In this document: piece after piece, positions 50,767-63,802 of the stretch
Position numbering within the stretch: the first letter of the stretch is position 1
How the letters are laid out: each line of letters starts with the position of its first letter
Source of the DNA: Bigelowiella natans CCMP2755
Taxonomy: Eukaryota; Cercozoa; Chlorarachniophyceae
Direction of reading: 5' to 3'
Assembly: GCA_000320545.1 (NCBI GenBank)
Contig: ADNK01000966.1
Coordinates: 33,079 to 97,078, forward strand
DNA length: 64,000 nt
Made by a program: the position numbers and the translations under genes
The notes under the pieces: generated by a model
The model's input: the letters and a program-made list of their open reading frames with translations, nothing else
The model's database searches: none
Told to the model about the DNA's origin: nothing

Positions 50767-51290
50767 CTATCACCTGTTTATTGGGATATCCTCTTCCTCC
50801 TCCTTCTAATCATCATCATCATTATCATCATCATCATATCATCGTAGTGATGTTCTATGTCGGTCTTGTGGCATGTGATTTGGCGCGAAAGCCTTTCTGG
50901 TTTTGTGGTCGATCACTCAAAACACATGGGGTTTTTAGTCTACGACATTATAAAATTTTGTCGCAGTACACTAATGCACACGTCTTTCTTTGCCTAAACC
51001 CTCCCAAAGCGAGAGTTCTTTGTCATGCTCAGTGATCATGTCATGCTCCAGATTAGCCCTCCCTAGATTTAGCTCGAGGCATTGCATTTCGTACTTTGCA
51101 AACATCTTGTCATGTTTTGGAAATGAATTTTTCATTAAATTCTTGTTCTTGTTCTTGTTCTCATTGTTCTTCCAGCTGAGAAATTTGCTCCAATTGATGT
51201 TCTCCCCTCCAATTGTTCCCCTCTTGCTGGAATGTTCAATTTTGGGGGGTCCTTCAACCAATTGTGAGTTCCAGCTCACCAATCTCCGTG
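50767..51290. other. 5' flank of the Treslin-like gene
   Basis: (CAT)n near 50810-50840, otherwise AT-rich with repeated TTGTTC near 51140-51170. No gene is supported. Confidence 0.35.
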
Positions 51291-51960
51291 CCTAGCGGTC
51301 GTCTAGATTGGACCCGCTGCACGTGAACACAGCAGCGGGCGGGTGTTCAAGCAAAGTGCAGCCGCAGTGTCGCAGCGAACGTGCGAAGCAGCGTCTCCCA
51401 CCTTCACTGCCGACGCACGATCCTGCAGTGGTGGTTCATGCAGCACACTGGAATGACTGGAAGCACGTGCATCGTCCCACTTGCTAGCTTGCCTCAATGT
51501 CTAGATGTCAGTGCGTCCTTTTCCACCAGCACGCGATCTAGACGATGCTCGCTCGCTGCTCGCTGCGCGCGCACCACTTGCCTCGCCATGCATGCACAGT
51601 GCACAGATCTTGCTAGCTCTATCCTCAAGCTAGCAAGAGAAACAGCAGACAATTTTTCCTTTTCAATGCGTTGAAAAAAAAGAAGTGTGCAAGCGGTGCG
51701 TACGTTGGTTGCGATTTGGCGAACTGCTGGCGACTACTCTAGCTAGCTAGTACTAGACTGCACATGCGATGCGATGCACGTTGCTGCACATCGCAGTTGC
51801 CCACTATGCATGTTGCATAGATCGTGAAACTTCTGCCCGTTACACTCATCAGACTAAGCTGCGCTAACGTGTGTCGCACGACGACGTCAATACGTCTTAG
51901 ACATGCACAGATGCACACAGTGAATTGATCAAGTTGCGAACACACAAATTTTCCTCTTCA
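51291..51960. other. 3'-flank palindrome-rich island
   Basis: Downstream of the Rho GTPase gene (minus strand). Words include CACTTGCTAGCTTGC, GCGCGCGC, CATGCATGCACAGTGCAC, TTGCTAGCT, AAGCTAGCAAG and CTAGCTAGCTAGTACTAG. No gene is supported. Confidence 0.6.
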
Positions 51961-52146
51961 TGCACCCTTAATGCCCATAATGTATAACCAAACGAAATCT
52001 TAATAAAAAATCGAATTCGATGATGCATAGATAATAATATGACGACTTCATATCCGCTATCATAGAAGAACAGAACGAATTTTCTTCCACAGTTTCCATG
52101 CTCTCCTGCTAGTATATTCGGCACCATCGCCCTTCTTCGCACGAAC

Positions 52147-52382
52147 TCAAATCAGGGTGCATCTAGACCTTTTTGGGGGGGCTTCCTTATTCAGTTGAAC
52201 CCTCACGGCATCATCGAATACTTCCTTCACGTTGTGCTGCAAAGTCACATTCAAAATTTCCGAAATGAATAAGCCAGATAAAGATTTCAAAAAAATAGCT
52301 ATTTTCTCATGGTCAGTAATTTACATTTTTGTGCAACTTTTGTTGGAATTTAGCAGTAGCAAGTATTGTGATGATGTGATTA

Positions 52383-52428
<46 letters not shown>

Positions 52429-52459
52429 CATTGTCACATGTTTATAATATCTAAATACA

Positions 52460-52490
<31 letters not shown>

Positions 52491-53404
52491 TTATATCGTT
52501 GTGCATGAGTTCAAAAACACAAATTGAGAATGTATATGTTACCTGTGTGCAAGCTGAGCACTCTACATATTTCTTCATTCCCAACTCTTTAGCCAGAGCC
52601 TCTCCTTGCTGCGGCGTAATGGGCTTCTGACCCTTATTGCTCAACTCAGCTAAAAAATCGGAATCCTCTCTTAAGTCATGCTTGGTGCCAACTAGGATCA
52701 TAGGAACGCTGTAATAATATATTGGAATTCGCAAAATTAAGATCACAGATATACCTTTTACGAAAACCTTCAAGATAAATGCGTAATCACAAACAAAATT
52801 TTGCACCATACTTTGGGCAGTGGTGCTTGACTTCCTCAACCCATTTCTCCTTCACGTTATCGAAAGAATCTGGATTGACGACAGAGAAACACACTAGGAA
52901 GACATCGGTATCCCTGTAGCTTAGAGGACGCAATCGATCCTAGTGAAGTTGAATACAAGAATGAGTTACGGTCAGGGTTGGCAACTTGGCAGCCATCAAG
53001 TTGCGGTGTTCACGTTTTGAAGGCAGCACCTCCCCTCCCCTTAGAAAAGAATACAATTATGGAAATGCGCTGTGAAATGAATAACTCACATAGTCTGCCT
53101 GGCCCGCTGTGTCCCAAAGACCAAGATGCACTAATTTACTATCGACGATGACATCGGCAGTGTACTGATATTACAGAAAAAGGAACAATTTTAGGCTTCA
53201 ATCATTCTATGAGATCAGGGAATGCTCATTCAGACGATAGTTGTTCCAGAGTTTCATACATTTACTTTGTGCTAAGGAATAAGTACGTACATTGTCGAAT
53301 ACGGTTGGGATGTACTCCTTTGAGAATCGGTTTGTTGTGTACGAGATCAAAAGGCAGGTTTTCCCAATAGATCCGTCTCCCACCACGACGCACTTGATAT
53401 CCAT
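52147..53404 (-). CDS. Rho-family small GTPase (Rac/Cdc42-like)
   Basis: Five exons (53404-53291, 53164-53090, 52939-52812, 52708-52543, 52236-52147) join in frame to 190 residues, the normal Rho length. Motifs: P-loop GDGSIGKT, switch I region YIPTVFDNY, switch [24 protein letters not shown] in place of TKLD, SAC, and a C-terminal CTLI box preceded by a basic KRSR, predicting geranylgeranylation. The segment from HDLREDSDF to GMKKY carries the Rho-specific insert region. It controls actin and polarity by family. Ser-Ile in the P-loop replaces the common Ala-Val; the nucleotide-binding Gly-Lys-Thr is intact. Confidence 0.93.
52383..52492. repeat. (TA)n and (GT)n microsatellites
   Basis: In the last intron of the Rho gene. 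Confidence 0.9.
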
Positions 53405-54157
53405 GTTGACAACCTCTTAATGTTATCTATGTTTCTTAGAAAATCTTATTTCTAGCCGCAGATGAGGCAGAGAAACCAAATTGCGGGGCTATCTTCTTGG
53501 TAAATCGATATCCTGAAGATTAGGTAGCAATCCCACGAGAAGTTCAAAGTTGTTGAGTGACAGATTTAACTTGCTTAGTCCAACTTAAAAATGCAAGGAA
53601 CATTAGCTTCCTCGGAAGGATACACTCTACTCACTTCTTTGTGCTTTCAATTCCAAACAAAAATAATAGATCGCAGTGTTACTCAGCTCAGATCGAAAGG
53701 GAGGGGAGGAAATCCAACGAACCTAGCGCAGATGATTTTATTAGCAGAACATTCCCCTTGTCGCATATTCGATGTTCAATGTATCTAAGCTATGCGACAA
53801 CCCCGCTACTGAAAATGGAATTTGCGTAGCACATTTCAATGGAAGGGACTGCAAATCTTCGGATGCGTCAGACAGAACTGGAAGATTTTGGGGAGCTTAC
53901 AGGCTGCCTCGAGGTAGTGTGCCAGCTACCGCCTTTTTTTCCGGTGTTTTTCCTAAAAACCGGTGGTGTGTTTTAGGCCCGCGACTCGTGCTGCTCTTCA
54001 GCTGTTTCGTGCACGTTCTCCTCTTCTGTCTCCCTGCGCGACAAACGGAACTCTCGAATCTCAGCTACAAGACGTCGAGAATAGCTGTCATAGTTCGTGA
54101 AAGAAAAAATCGGCCTGCAACCCAGTGATTCATCAAGTCGCGCTCTCAAGAGGTCAG
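53405..54157. other. 5'-5' interval with unresolved ORF
   Basis: Between the Rho gene (minus) and the unknown plus-strand gene. A plus-strand ATG frame at 53772-54128 (118 residues, partly hydrophobic) is open, but it has in-frame candidate splice sites and no homology I recognise. It is not called. Confidence 0.25.
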
Positions 54158-55146
54158 ATGGGCAGTCGCACGTCACCGAAGCCCCGCCCCCAAAAAATCG
54201 TCGCACATGGAAATCTTACCTCGCCGGCTCCATTCGTAAGCTGAATAGCAATGGGCGATAGCGGAACGATCCAGGTCTGTGCGCTGTAGATGCTCTTCGT
54301 GATACCGGAATGAGAGAATGTTTTTCATGTTCAGGTGCATGCGTGGGTCTCGGAAGTGTACAACGTGGTGGTCGACGCAGCCATGCATGGGAAAGTGCAG
54401 GACCTAATTCATCAAATTGAGGACATGTTTTCCGAGGGGTTGCAGCTGGACTTTAAGATTCTTGCTCTCCAGGATCCCAATCACAACGATCTGCCACCGA
54501 CCTGCAAAGTGAATCTTGTGTTAAAGTCGGTAACTCCTGTATCTGATAGTTGTGATCCTTTTACTTGTGCTAAATTTCAAGGAGACAAAATCGAATTACT
54601 TCTACTTTGCCTTAATGGATTGTGTTGTTCATGCTTCTGTGCAGAAATTTGGATAAGGTCTTCGTGGTTGTGCATCCAAATTCTCTTCATGTTCCAGCTG
54701 CACAGTCCTTCAGAAAGCGACGAAGACGACGACGTCTATTCACCCATGCCTTCGGTGAAAAGAATAATGAAAATAATCTGTCCGAAAGCAAGAAACGGAG
54801 TAGTGGGAGTCAAGATGTTGCTGCTTGTTTCACAAACTACTTCAAGCTCCGTGAGATGCTGAGCAGACCCCGCTCTGTTACGACTCTGATAAAAAGCTTC
54901 CGTCAAAGCCAAAACCGAAGCAACAAGGCAAAATTTATTGAGGACCAGCTGATCCTCACACGTATCCGGATAATTTCGGAAGAGGTCTGTCTTTTGCGCA
55001 ATTCATTTGAATTTCTTTAATTTGGTATATCCATTCAGTTGGAGGACAAGCACTCGGATGGGGAATCGTCATCACAGGGACTCAGTGAGATCGTTGACCG
55101 CCTTCCTCATGGCTTTGAATACATGCTCTGCAGGTTAGAACGATAA
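54158..55146 (+). CDS. unknown conserved-looking protein
   Basis: Four exons (54158-54235, 54335-54525, 54645-54984, 55039-55146) join in frame to 238 residues. The first 26 residues are basic and Pro-rich. Residues about 27-100 look like a folded alpha/beta domain (VYNVVVDAAMHGKVQDLIHQ, FKILALQDPNHND, CKVNLVLKNLDKVFVVVHP). A run of six Arg follows near residue 108. The rest is helical and ends DRLPHGFEYMLCRLER. I do not recognise a family. The consistent exon phases and compact core support a real gene. Confidence 0.6.
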
Positions 55147-55539
55147 GAGGTTATTCGAAGAAGTAGCTGTCTCATTCTTTCCACATCTAATCCCTTTAGT
55201 GTCGGGCGAAGTATTATACAAGAGATTCTGAATTCAAGAATGAAATAGTGAGAGGGGCTTGTCTCCTATCCGGGAAATAGATCTTTGCTTTGGAGACAGA
55301 ACTTCGAATTCAGGAATGTAAAGAGACTGTTCATCACACAAGCATTCAAGAGTTCTTATAGATGTGCTGAGACAAACGGTTTAAATTTTGACGTTGCAAT
55401 GAAAAATTGATCAAGTTCACTTATTCGAGAGATGTACAGTTAATAACCAGAATTAACATTGAAAATTGTTCGTACAGGGGTTAGAATTAGCTACTTTGGT
55501 ATGATTTATCGCGAAGAGAATCGCTGCCAGAACAAATTA

Positions 55540-56335
55540 CACATTAGCGCTTATTATTTTTATATTCTATTCTGTATTAATTGTCCAGCTTAGATGTACA
55601 CGTACAGCATGCACGAGGCAGCTTTTATCTAGTCCAGATAGTAAATATATCGCATCGCAGCCGCTGAGGTAGCAAATCGTCTGGCTATATTACCTACTAG
55701 AATGCGATATGCCCTAGCTGGGTGACAGGAAGTGCGTACATGCAATGCGTGCTTTCGATGCGGCGATACGATACGACACGGCTGATATCAAGATATAATA
55801 TGATCTAGCGATGCATTCGTTTTGCGCCATGATTGCATCGTAGCATATCGCTGGCGCACTCGTTGGCGGAAAACATATATCAGACATCCACCAGGACGTA
55901 GATGCAAGCACGCTGCTCTATATGCTCTAGCTAGCTAGCTAGTACTATACTAGTATAGCCTAACTAGCTAAAGCTGACCAGCTGACCACACATGTGCAGA
56001 TCTAGAGATGTCTGCTGTTACAGTGCGCAGCTGAGTAGCTAGCTAGCTAAATTGTATACACAAAGCTGTTTTGGTGTGATCGATATGTGACAGATAGACC
56101 ACCTGCATCGTAGCGACAGTATGACCATCGCAACGATACTGCAATTGCAACACTTGCGTACTTTGCTGGTGCATATAATACTCCATGTCTGTAATGTATA
56201 AATGCATATGTACCGTTGAGAAACAGCGCACAATACAACGCAACATCCAGTGTGTGCGGCACGCATCGCATGCATGACTCTATATGACTGACGCGTCGAT
56301 CACGCGCGCTAGTGATAACGTAATGGGGGAAATAA
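55540..56335. other. 3'-3' intergenic palindrome-rich island
   Basis: Between the convergent unknown gene and the Dullard-type phosphatase. Contains CTCTAGCTAGCTAGCTAGTACTATACTAGTATAG near 55924 (given here in words: four consecutive CTAG units then an ACTATACTAGT palindrome), GTAGCTAGCTAGCTAA near 56035, and GCATCGCATGCATGAC near 56265. No gene is supported. Confidence 0.6.
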
Positions 56336-56409
56336 TTTTATCTTGATTCACATCATTGGACTACACAATTTCTTTCTCAACATGTTATTAATTATAGCAA
56401 TTCTTGGGG

Positions 56410-57276
56410 TTAACTCTTTGCTGCACGTCGACGAAGTAGAAAGCGGACATCTTCCATGGAGCGAAGAGCTATTAAGAATGGAATGCAAGTAAGGAGCTCG
56501 TTGTCGCTCGGATCATCGTAGTAAGGCTTTATCGGTATTGCATTATCTGCGATAGCAAAGACATCAATTTAGTTGCAGATAAGATATTCGTTCAAACTAT
56601 TACCTACCTTTGTTCATGGAGTATGCAACAGGACTATTATCGATTATAACTGTGGATTCAAGCTTTGACGTCACCCTCGACAAATCCTTTACGAAGGACC
56701 CATTCCTATCTATACAACTAGATCTGAAGTATCTCCTCCGGACGCACCGATGTGGATCCAAAATATCAATCAGAGGATCAGCGTAATGTCGAACACTAGC
56801 CGTGAATATCACTATTTCATAGTAATTACTTATGAGTGATAGGAATTCTGTCAGGTATGGCCTCTTATAAACAAAAAAAGCCCTACAATCTCTATTATTA
56901 AATATTTCAAGACGGCAATCTGCATTTCCCTTTCCCGCCCATCTTGTAGTGTGCACGAGAGTCTCGTCGAGATCCAGAATCAACGTATACTTTTTCTTCC
57001 CATCAAAAGACAGAGTGGACTTCGGAAGACTACTTATAGATTGTGGATAAGGCTGAGGCTCTTGAGGGGGAACGGTATTATCTGGCCTGATCCGGAGGCG
57101 AAGTAGTAGAGCAACGGCTTGTGGCAAGAAGTCCGTTGTGACGGCAGCGTCTGCGAGGCAAAAAGGCTACCAGTTAGTAGTTGAAACAAGGGCTGGTGTC
57201 GGAGAGACACATGAGCACACATACATATTCGGACGAAGATAGGTGGTAACCACAGGAAAGACCAAGCGCTCCCCAT
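56410..57276 (-). CDS. Dullard/CTDNEP1-type membrane-anchored HAD phosphatase
   Basis: Three exons (57276-57225, 57150-56608, 56546-56410) join in frame to 243 residues. A hydrophobic N-terminus (MGSAWSFLWLPPIFVRI) suggests a membrane anchor. The catalytic domain has the FCP1/SCP signature LILDLDETLVHT (DxDx(T/V)), then FFVYKRPYLTEFLSL, YEIVIFTASVRHYADPL, RRYFRSSC, FVKDLSRV and VIIDNSPVAYSMNKDNAIPI, ending KPYYDDPSDNELL, as in Dullard. Family members dephosphorylate lipin or RNA polymerase II C-terminal domains. The anchor favours the lipin-type, nuclear-envelope/ER role. The start was chosen so that exon phases agree. Confidence 0.85.
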
Positions 57277-57657
57277 TGACGCACGGGCCCGCGATAATCG
57301 GGCTGATGATGGGTGATGCCAATCTACGGGTGATGCCAATCTATCTAAAGAAGCGGGAGGAGGAGGATTGTGAGAGAAGGGTCAGAGTTCGCATATTCAC
57401 GGGGAGATCTCGGATCTATCAAACATCCGTGATCCCGGAAATCCTGCCGGGGATAATGGAGAAAAATCCGAGCTTGTTCTTCTCCGGGAGTCTCTGGAGA
57501 GACACCGACTATGAGATAAGTCCAGGAGAATCCATAACTGTGATGGCTGCTCCCCTGCAGACGTTCGGGAATGGGGAAGAGAATGGAGGCTGAAAACAAC
57601 ACCACCGTTTCCAATCCATTCTAATTCGGAGAATTCTAAACTTCCGCATCTACTAAG
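57277..57657. promoter_or_regulatory. divergent 5'-5' interval
   Basis: About 380 bp between the phosphatase (minus) and kinesin (plus). It has two copies of GGGTGATGCCAATCTA in tandem (57309-57344) and CCGG/TCCGGG-rich sequence near 57430-57490. No gene is supported. Confidence 0.35.
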
Positions 57658-58830
57658 ATGGATTCCCGCGCAATCAGAGTCCTGATACGGATTCGACCTC
57701 GCCTGGCATTTGAGGGGCAAGAACCTTGCTACAATAACCTAGTCGTGAACCCCCAGGGAAAGCACAATGTTATCCAGTAATCAAGTTTCTCTCTCACTCT
57801 AGAAATCAGTTTTTCCCTGGAAAGCAAGCTTTGACATGCCATTTTCACAGGGTTTTGATACCGAGCAAGAACGCAGACTATCTAAGGAAGGAGCGCCGAG
57901 AGTTCGACAAAAACATGATCACTCATGAGGTTGTATTCGTCTCGACGGCATCTGATATTTTCTGATGACTCTGGTTTTTTGTATCCAAGTTTTCTTTTGA
58001 TCACGTCCTTGGAGAGGCTGTCAAGCAGGATGATGTATGTAGAAGATGCGGGGTGGACGCCATTGTGGAGTCTCTGCTGGGAGGGTAATGTTTGTAGTAC
58101 TTTCGAATTTCCTCTTCCTCCATTCCCACCATCGAAACCCTTCCACAACCTATGATTATGGATTGAGGACTATGATGGAGAGATCCTCTTTCTAGATTCT
58201 ATTCATTTTAATTGAATTCATTTCTACGACGTACATCCACGTTGCTAGTGAGGCTGCAACAAAAAATTGTTTACTGCGCGCTAATTCAGATGTGACCATG
58301 CACAAACATCAGGTACAATGCCACGATATTCGCGTACGGCCAGACGGGCTCGGGGAAGACGTTCACTATGGACGGATTGCAATACGTCCTGGAGGAGCGG
58401 AAGGTGGGAAAGCGCACGAAAAGAACGCACACGGTTAAGATCGATCAGGCACAGGATGTTGGGATCGTGTTCCGTTGCATCGACAAGATCTTCGAAAAGA
58501 TTCGGCTTGTGGAGCATGAGCAGGAGGAGGGACAAGACCCCAATACAGACCGAGTCTACTCGATAAAGTGCTCTTTTCTCCAAATATACAACGAACACGT
58601 TCACGACCTGCTGGCACCTCTAGAGTCGCGGAAGAAGAATAAAGTTGGGCTTAAGATCCGATGGGCCAAGCGCGAGGGCTTCTTCGTTGAAAATTTGTAT
58701 AAGGTCGATTTCAGCGAGTGCTTCATTTGAATGCATGCGTATAAGGGCCTTTTTGAAGGCACTTAGATCATCCAAACATCTTCTCAGCGAGTTTTCCGTG
58801 GTGGTAAGTGTGGGAAAAGATGCTGCGTTT

Positions 58831-58885
<55 letters not shown>

Positions 58886-58899
58886 AGTGGTTATGTATA

Positions 58900-58942
<43 letters not shown>

Positions 58943-59308
58943 ATGTGACTCTGTTTCTGTTATCGTGCAGAATGAGTGCGACAATCCAGGAATGTGCAAG
59001 AAATACTTCATCACCGGAGTTTCGAACCGTGCAGTGGCTTCCCACGCAATGAATACGAGATCATCCCGCTCGCATTCCATCTTCACTGTGTATCTCACAT
59101 CAGCTCCGAAGGTTTGGTGAACATTTAGGGGTGGGTGACTGGTGGAGAGGATGAAGAAGAAGAAGAAGATGATGATGATGATGATGGTCTCATGGTAAAA
59201 CATGGTAGTTAGCCAGGAGAAAGATATGATGACAAAAGGGCTCCGCACCATCATTTGCTGAAACACGTCTCGCTAAAAAGCTAGCTCTATCGTGACGACT
59301 GGGAATTG

Positions 59309-59339
<31 letters not shown>

Positions 59340-60215
59340 GCCTCAGACAAACCCGGAGATGGAGGTTGTGTCCAAGCTACACCTGGTAGACCTCGCAGGC
59401 TCCGAGCGCATCCGTGACACCGGTGCCACGGGGAAGCTGCTAAAGCAAAGCATAGGCATCAACCGCTCGCTCTTCGTGCTGCGGAAGGTGATCAAGGCCC
59501 TCAGCGTCATCAACCGAAAGCAAGCGCAATTCGCTAGGATGTCCGCGCAGATGCCGCAGAAGGAGCGATCAGAGGCCCGGCAAGGACTGAGCGCCATGAA
59601 GCGACTGGTGCCGTACCGCGATTCATCGCTCACGCGCCTGCTCAAAGACGCTCTTGGCGGGAACAGCATAACTGTCATGGTAGAAGCGCCAGTCAGGCTA
59701 ATACTTTGCTGACGCTGATGAACACCAAATGCTGTATCATCTGTCATGTCTGTGTCTCTTACCTACCTTATACATCTCCTCCTCCTCCTCCTCCTCCTCC
59801 TCCTTTTACTAAAACTAATACTACGACGGTCATACTACAGATTGCATGCTTGGGTCCCCGCGACTCAGCTTGCGAAGAGAACTGCCAGACGTTACGGTAA
59901 TCATGCCTAACTCTGGATGGCAGCAGCTGCTCTCCCTCTAACCTGTGCGTTTTAAGTTCTTTTGGGACATATATAAAACCTGTTGTTGATTTGTCATAAA
60001 TCAGATATGCGTCTCTGGCGAAGAGCATATCGAATAGGGTCGTGGTCAATGCGGATCCTAGGACACAGCTCATCCAAAAACTGCAGGCCGAGGTTCAACC
60101 ACCTTTGATGTACCTCATGCACATGTAGCCATCCCGATGTCTGTCAAATATGGCCACCGGAGATAGATCTCCTCAATCGTCATGCACAAATTGTCCCCCC
60201 CCCCCCCTCTCCCTC

Positions 60216-60256
<41 letters not shown>

Positions 60257-60501
60257 CCTACCCCCGCCCCCGTAATCTTTGACATATAATTTGTAGCACG
60301 TTGAGGTCACAAAGAACTGGGGCAAACGGTGCTTCCTCTGGACGGAAACCATGGGCGGCGCGACAGCGAAAATCTCCCAAAGTGAAGAGATCTACCAAAA
60401 CCTCAAGCAAAATGCCACTGGACGATCTAAAGCAAGAAGCTACGATTCCTATGGTCGAGCTGGCAAAATTGTTTGAGGAGAGATCAATGATGTCCCAATA
60501 G
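57658..60501 (+). CDS. kinesin motor protein, short tail
   Basis: Ten exons (57658-57776, 57851-57929, 57990-58084, 58313-58703, 58759-58803, 58971-59111, 59347-59679, 59841-59896, 60005-60124, 60297-60501) join in frame to 527 residues. N-terminal motor: [11 protein letters not shown]-loop [25 protein letters not shown], switch [12 protein letters not shown], switch [12 protein letters not shown], and [19 protein letters not shown] neck-like [16 protein letters not shown] follows. The tail is only about 75 residues, basic, with no long coiled coil. Loop insertions (58430 region and [12 protein letters not shown]) distinguish it from textbook families. It moves on microtubules by family; subfamily and direction are not determined. 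The last donor was chosen because it keeps the frame. Confidence 0.9.
58826..58942. repeat. (GT)n and (GA)n microsatellites
   Basis: GT run then GA run in intron 5 of the kinesin gene, starting about 20 bp after the donor. Confidence 0.95.
60192..60253. repeat. C homopolymer and (TC)n
   Basis: Pyrimidine-rich run in the last kinesin intron, upstream of the acceptor at 60296. Confidence 0.9.
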
Positions 60502-60554
60502 TGACAAGTAGTCGCACACAGGATGTGCTGTGAGCATTCAAGGAACATGTCCTG

Positions 60555-61165
60555 GAGCCACAGAGATGCGCATCAATCCGCTAGAAATTAACGATAAGAC
60601 AAGATCATTATAATCCAATGTGTCTAGATATCTACGTACTGCGCATGTCTACATGTCTACACATGCATGTGGCGTCCTCTGTCTGCACAGCACAACCTTG
60701 GAATCACTCATCAGCTCACAACTATCTGTGCATGGTTTGTGCAAACTAGCAAACCCCAGTCGAGACAGGGTTTGACGGAGTTGTGCGGTGTCACGCGCAT
60801 CACGTGCAGCACATCCAGATCCAGAGATCTGCGCAGGCGTACCACGCTAGAACGGCAAGAGCTAGAGATGTGGAGAGATGTGTGTGCACATCGATCACAT
60901 TATGCACACAAACTTGAACCACACCAGCACATGTGTGCACTAGTGCAGTCTAGGCAGTCTAGCAGTGTCCATCTACTAGTCTAGTAATGCGCTCGATCGA
61001 GCCGAGCTCACAGCAAGTTGCATTGCTAGATTGCGCAAGCAATGTGTTGTCCACCACACAAGCATTGGGCGCGATGTTTTTGTTTCGGGATGATGCCCAG
61101 TGGTGAATTTGGTTGAGCATGAAGAATGTAACACCATGCATCATGTTGAAAGATGAACCTAAGTG
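60555..61165. other. 3'-3' intergenic palindrome-rich island
   Basis: Between the convergent kinesin and E2 genes. Contains CTACATGTCTACACATGCATG, CACATGTGTGCACTAGTGCA, CTACTAGTCTAG and GCTCGATCGAGC. No gene is supported. Confidence 0.6.
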
Positions 61166-61171
61166 TTTTAA

Positions 61172-62115
<944 letters not shown>

Positions 62116-62814
62116 ATGTTGGAAGACAAGTACCATTATCCATGGCGGGTCTACTTTTCTTGAATTTGGAAGATAGGCTCACAGCCCCGCACACGCAAGA
62201 AGTACATGGATGAACAAACGCGCCAAGTGCAAACCATTTACGAACCGATGTAAGCGTGCCCGCACAATTACATGCACATTATTACATGTGATAAACAATT
62301 ACAATCCATTTCCCCCATGTGCCCGCCCAACCCTGCTGCTAGTACACGCGAAAAATAACGTATCCGGAGGCCTGTACCTTCCGCACCCTGTTAAGATTTT
62401 GCATGGTGAGGATGAGATTAGGTGGTGCTGCTGGCAGTGGCGGTATGTTCCTGCTTCTCCTGCGAAATGGGTGTGGGGGTGGGGGTGGGGGTGGGGGTGG
62501 GATGGATGTATCCGAGAGCTTTCTGTGGAACAGGGGGCGGGTTGTGGCGATGATGACACAAATGATCAGCCGAGCCAATTACGACTACTACTACCGAGAA
62601 AGAACCGAAAATGCTTGTCGCTCTGTTGACCCATAGGCGATTATTCTTATACGACAAAGAAACGAAGCTGCGACGACTGCGACAACGGAAGCTCCACTCT
62701 CCAAAGCTACCAAAACAAAAAAGATAGGAAGGACGACGAACGGGGGGGTGAGCTGGCTGGCGGAGCTAATTCAGGATTTATTCGTTGGTACGGAATCTCT
62801 CGAGGAAGAAGCGG
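62116..62814. promoter_or_regulatory. divergent 5'-5' interval
   Basis: Between the E2 gene (minus) and the DHHC gene (plus). It has (GGGTGT/GGGGGT)n near 62469-62500. Short frames through the G-rich repeat are not believed. Confidence 0.3.
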
Positions 62815-63650
62815 ATGGCGGTCTACAGCGAGGCATATGGCAAGCACAAGCCGGCTTGCAGTGGGGCATGCCTCCTGGCAGACGTGGGGAGCCTGAACCT
62901 CATGCCGCTCTCCGCAAGTGAGTGAATTGTTTGCACAGCTATGCTACGCACATGATAGTAGAATTACGCACTAGTAGTGAGGCAAATAGTATACACGAGT
63001 AGTGAGGCGAGCGTTTGGAAGGGAAACCCTTTAAACGTGATGATATACCTTCGAAGTATTACCGAGAACTGGTGAAGTCAAAAATGGCGCGGATTCGGAA
63101 TCTGACCGCGGATTTCATAACTGCTCAGGCTTAATCATCGTCCCCTGTGCATTCTGGTTCGCGTTCTGCGCTCCAGAGCTCTTCGTTCTGCCCATGGGTG
63201 GACTTGCCCCCGTTGTTGTCGCGCTGACGATGCTGACGTCTCTATCGGCGTTGGCCTTGGCTTGGGTTACCGAGCCAGGAATTCTGCCGCATGTGCGTAC
63301 ATAGTGAAGGAAGGAGGGGGAGAAGGGGAGAGGAAATAAAGCATAAGATCTAACCAGAGATCCTGCACAGTGCAGGCCCGGGCTGACGTAGAGACGTTCA
63401 CGTAGCTTACACACATGATGCTTATGCCTCTGCCACGAAGCTTTAATGACTCATTGCCATCTATGATTTGATGACACATAGCAGAATTTATGTGTTACTG
63501 TATTTCTTACGTTTCTAGCTTTCTCCCTCCCCCCCCTCCTAACTCATACTACTTTTTCCATGGTTTCAGATGCGGCTTGAGGAGGAGAAAGAGGAACATA
63601 ACGAGGAAGAGGAGGCCGATGGGGAAACCACACTGAAGCGCAATAGAGGG
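62815..63650 (+). CDS. DHHC-type palmitoyltransferase, 5' part (runs off the window)
   Basis: Three exons (62815-62917, 63129-63292, 63570-63650) join in frame. They encode KPACSGACLLADVGSLNLM, which corresponds to the CGGR-DVGSL region seen before the first membrane helix in plant and protist DHHC enzymes. Two hydrophobic helices follow (LIIVPCAFWFAFCAPELFVL, VVVALTMLTSLSALALAW), ending at TEPGILPH, matching the conserved DPGILPR after helix 2. An acidic segment comes next. The Cys-rich DHHC domain itself must lie beyond the window. The first ATG may be preceded by more exons. Function: S-acylation of membrane proteins, by family. Confidence 0.6.
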
Positions 63651-63802
63651 GTTAGCTGGAACCTAGGATTAGGCCACCTTTTTCTTGAAGGCACATTGTC
63701 TCATGTCCCATCTACTGTGAAATCAGAAACGACGATTCGTAATTCAATGGAATGGGCAGCACTACCCGCTGTCACTATTTCGTGCGAAAGTGGGTGCATG
63801 AT

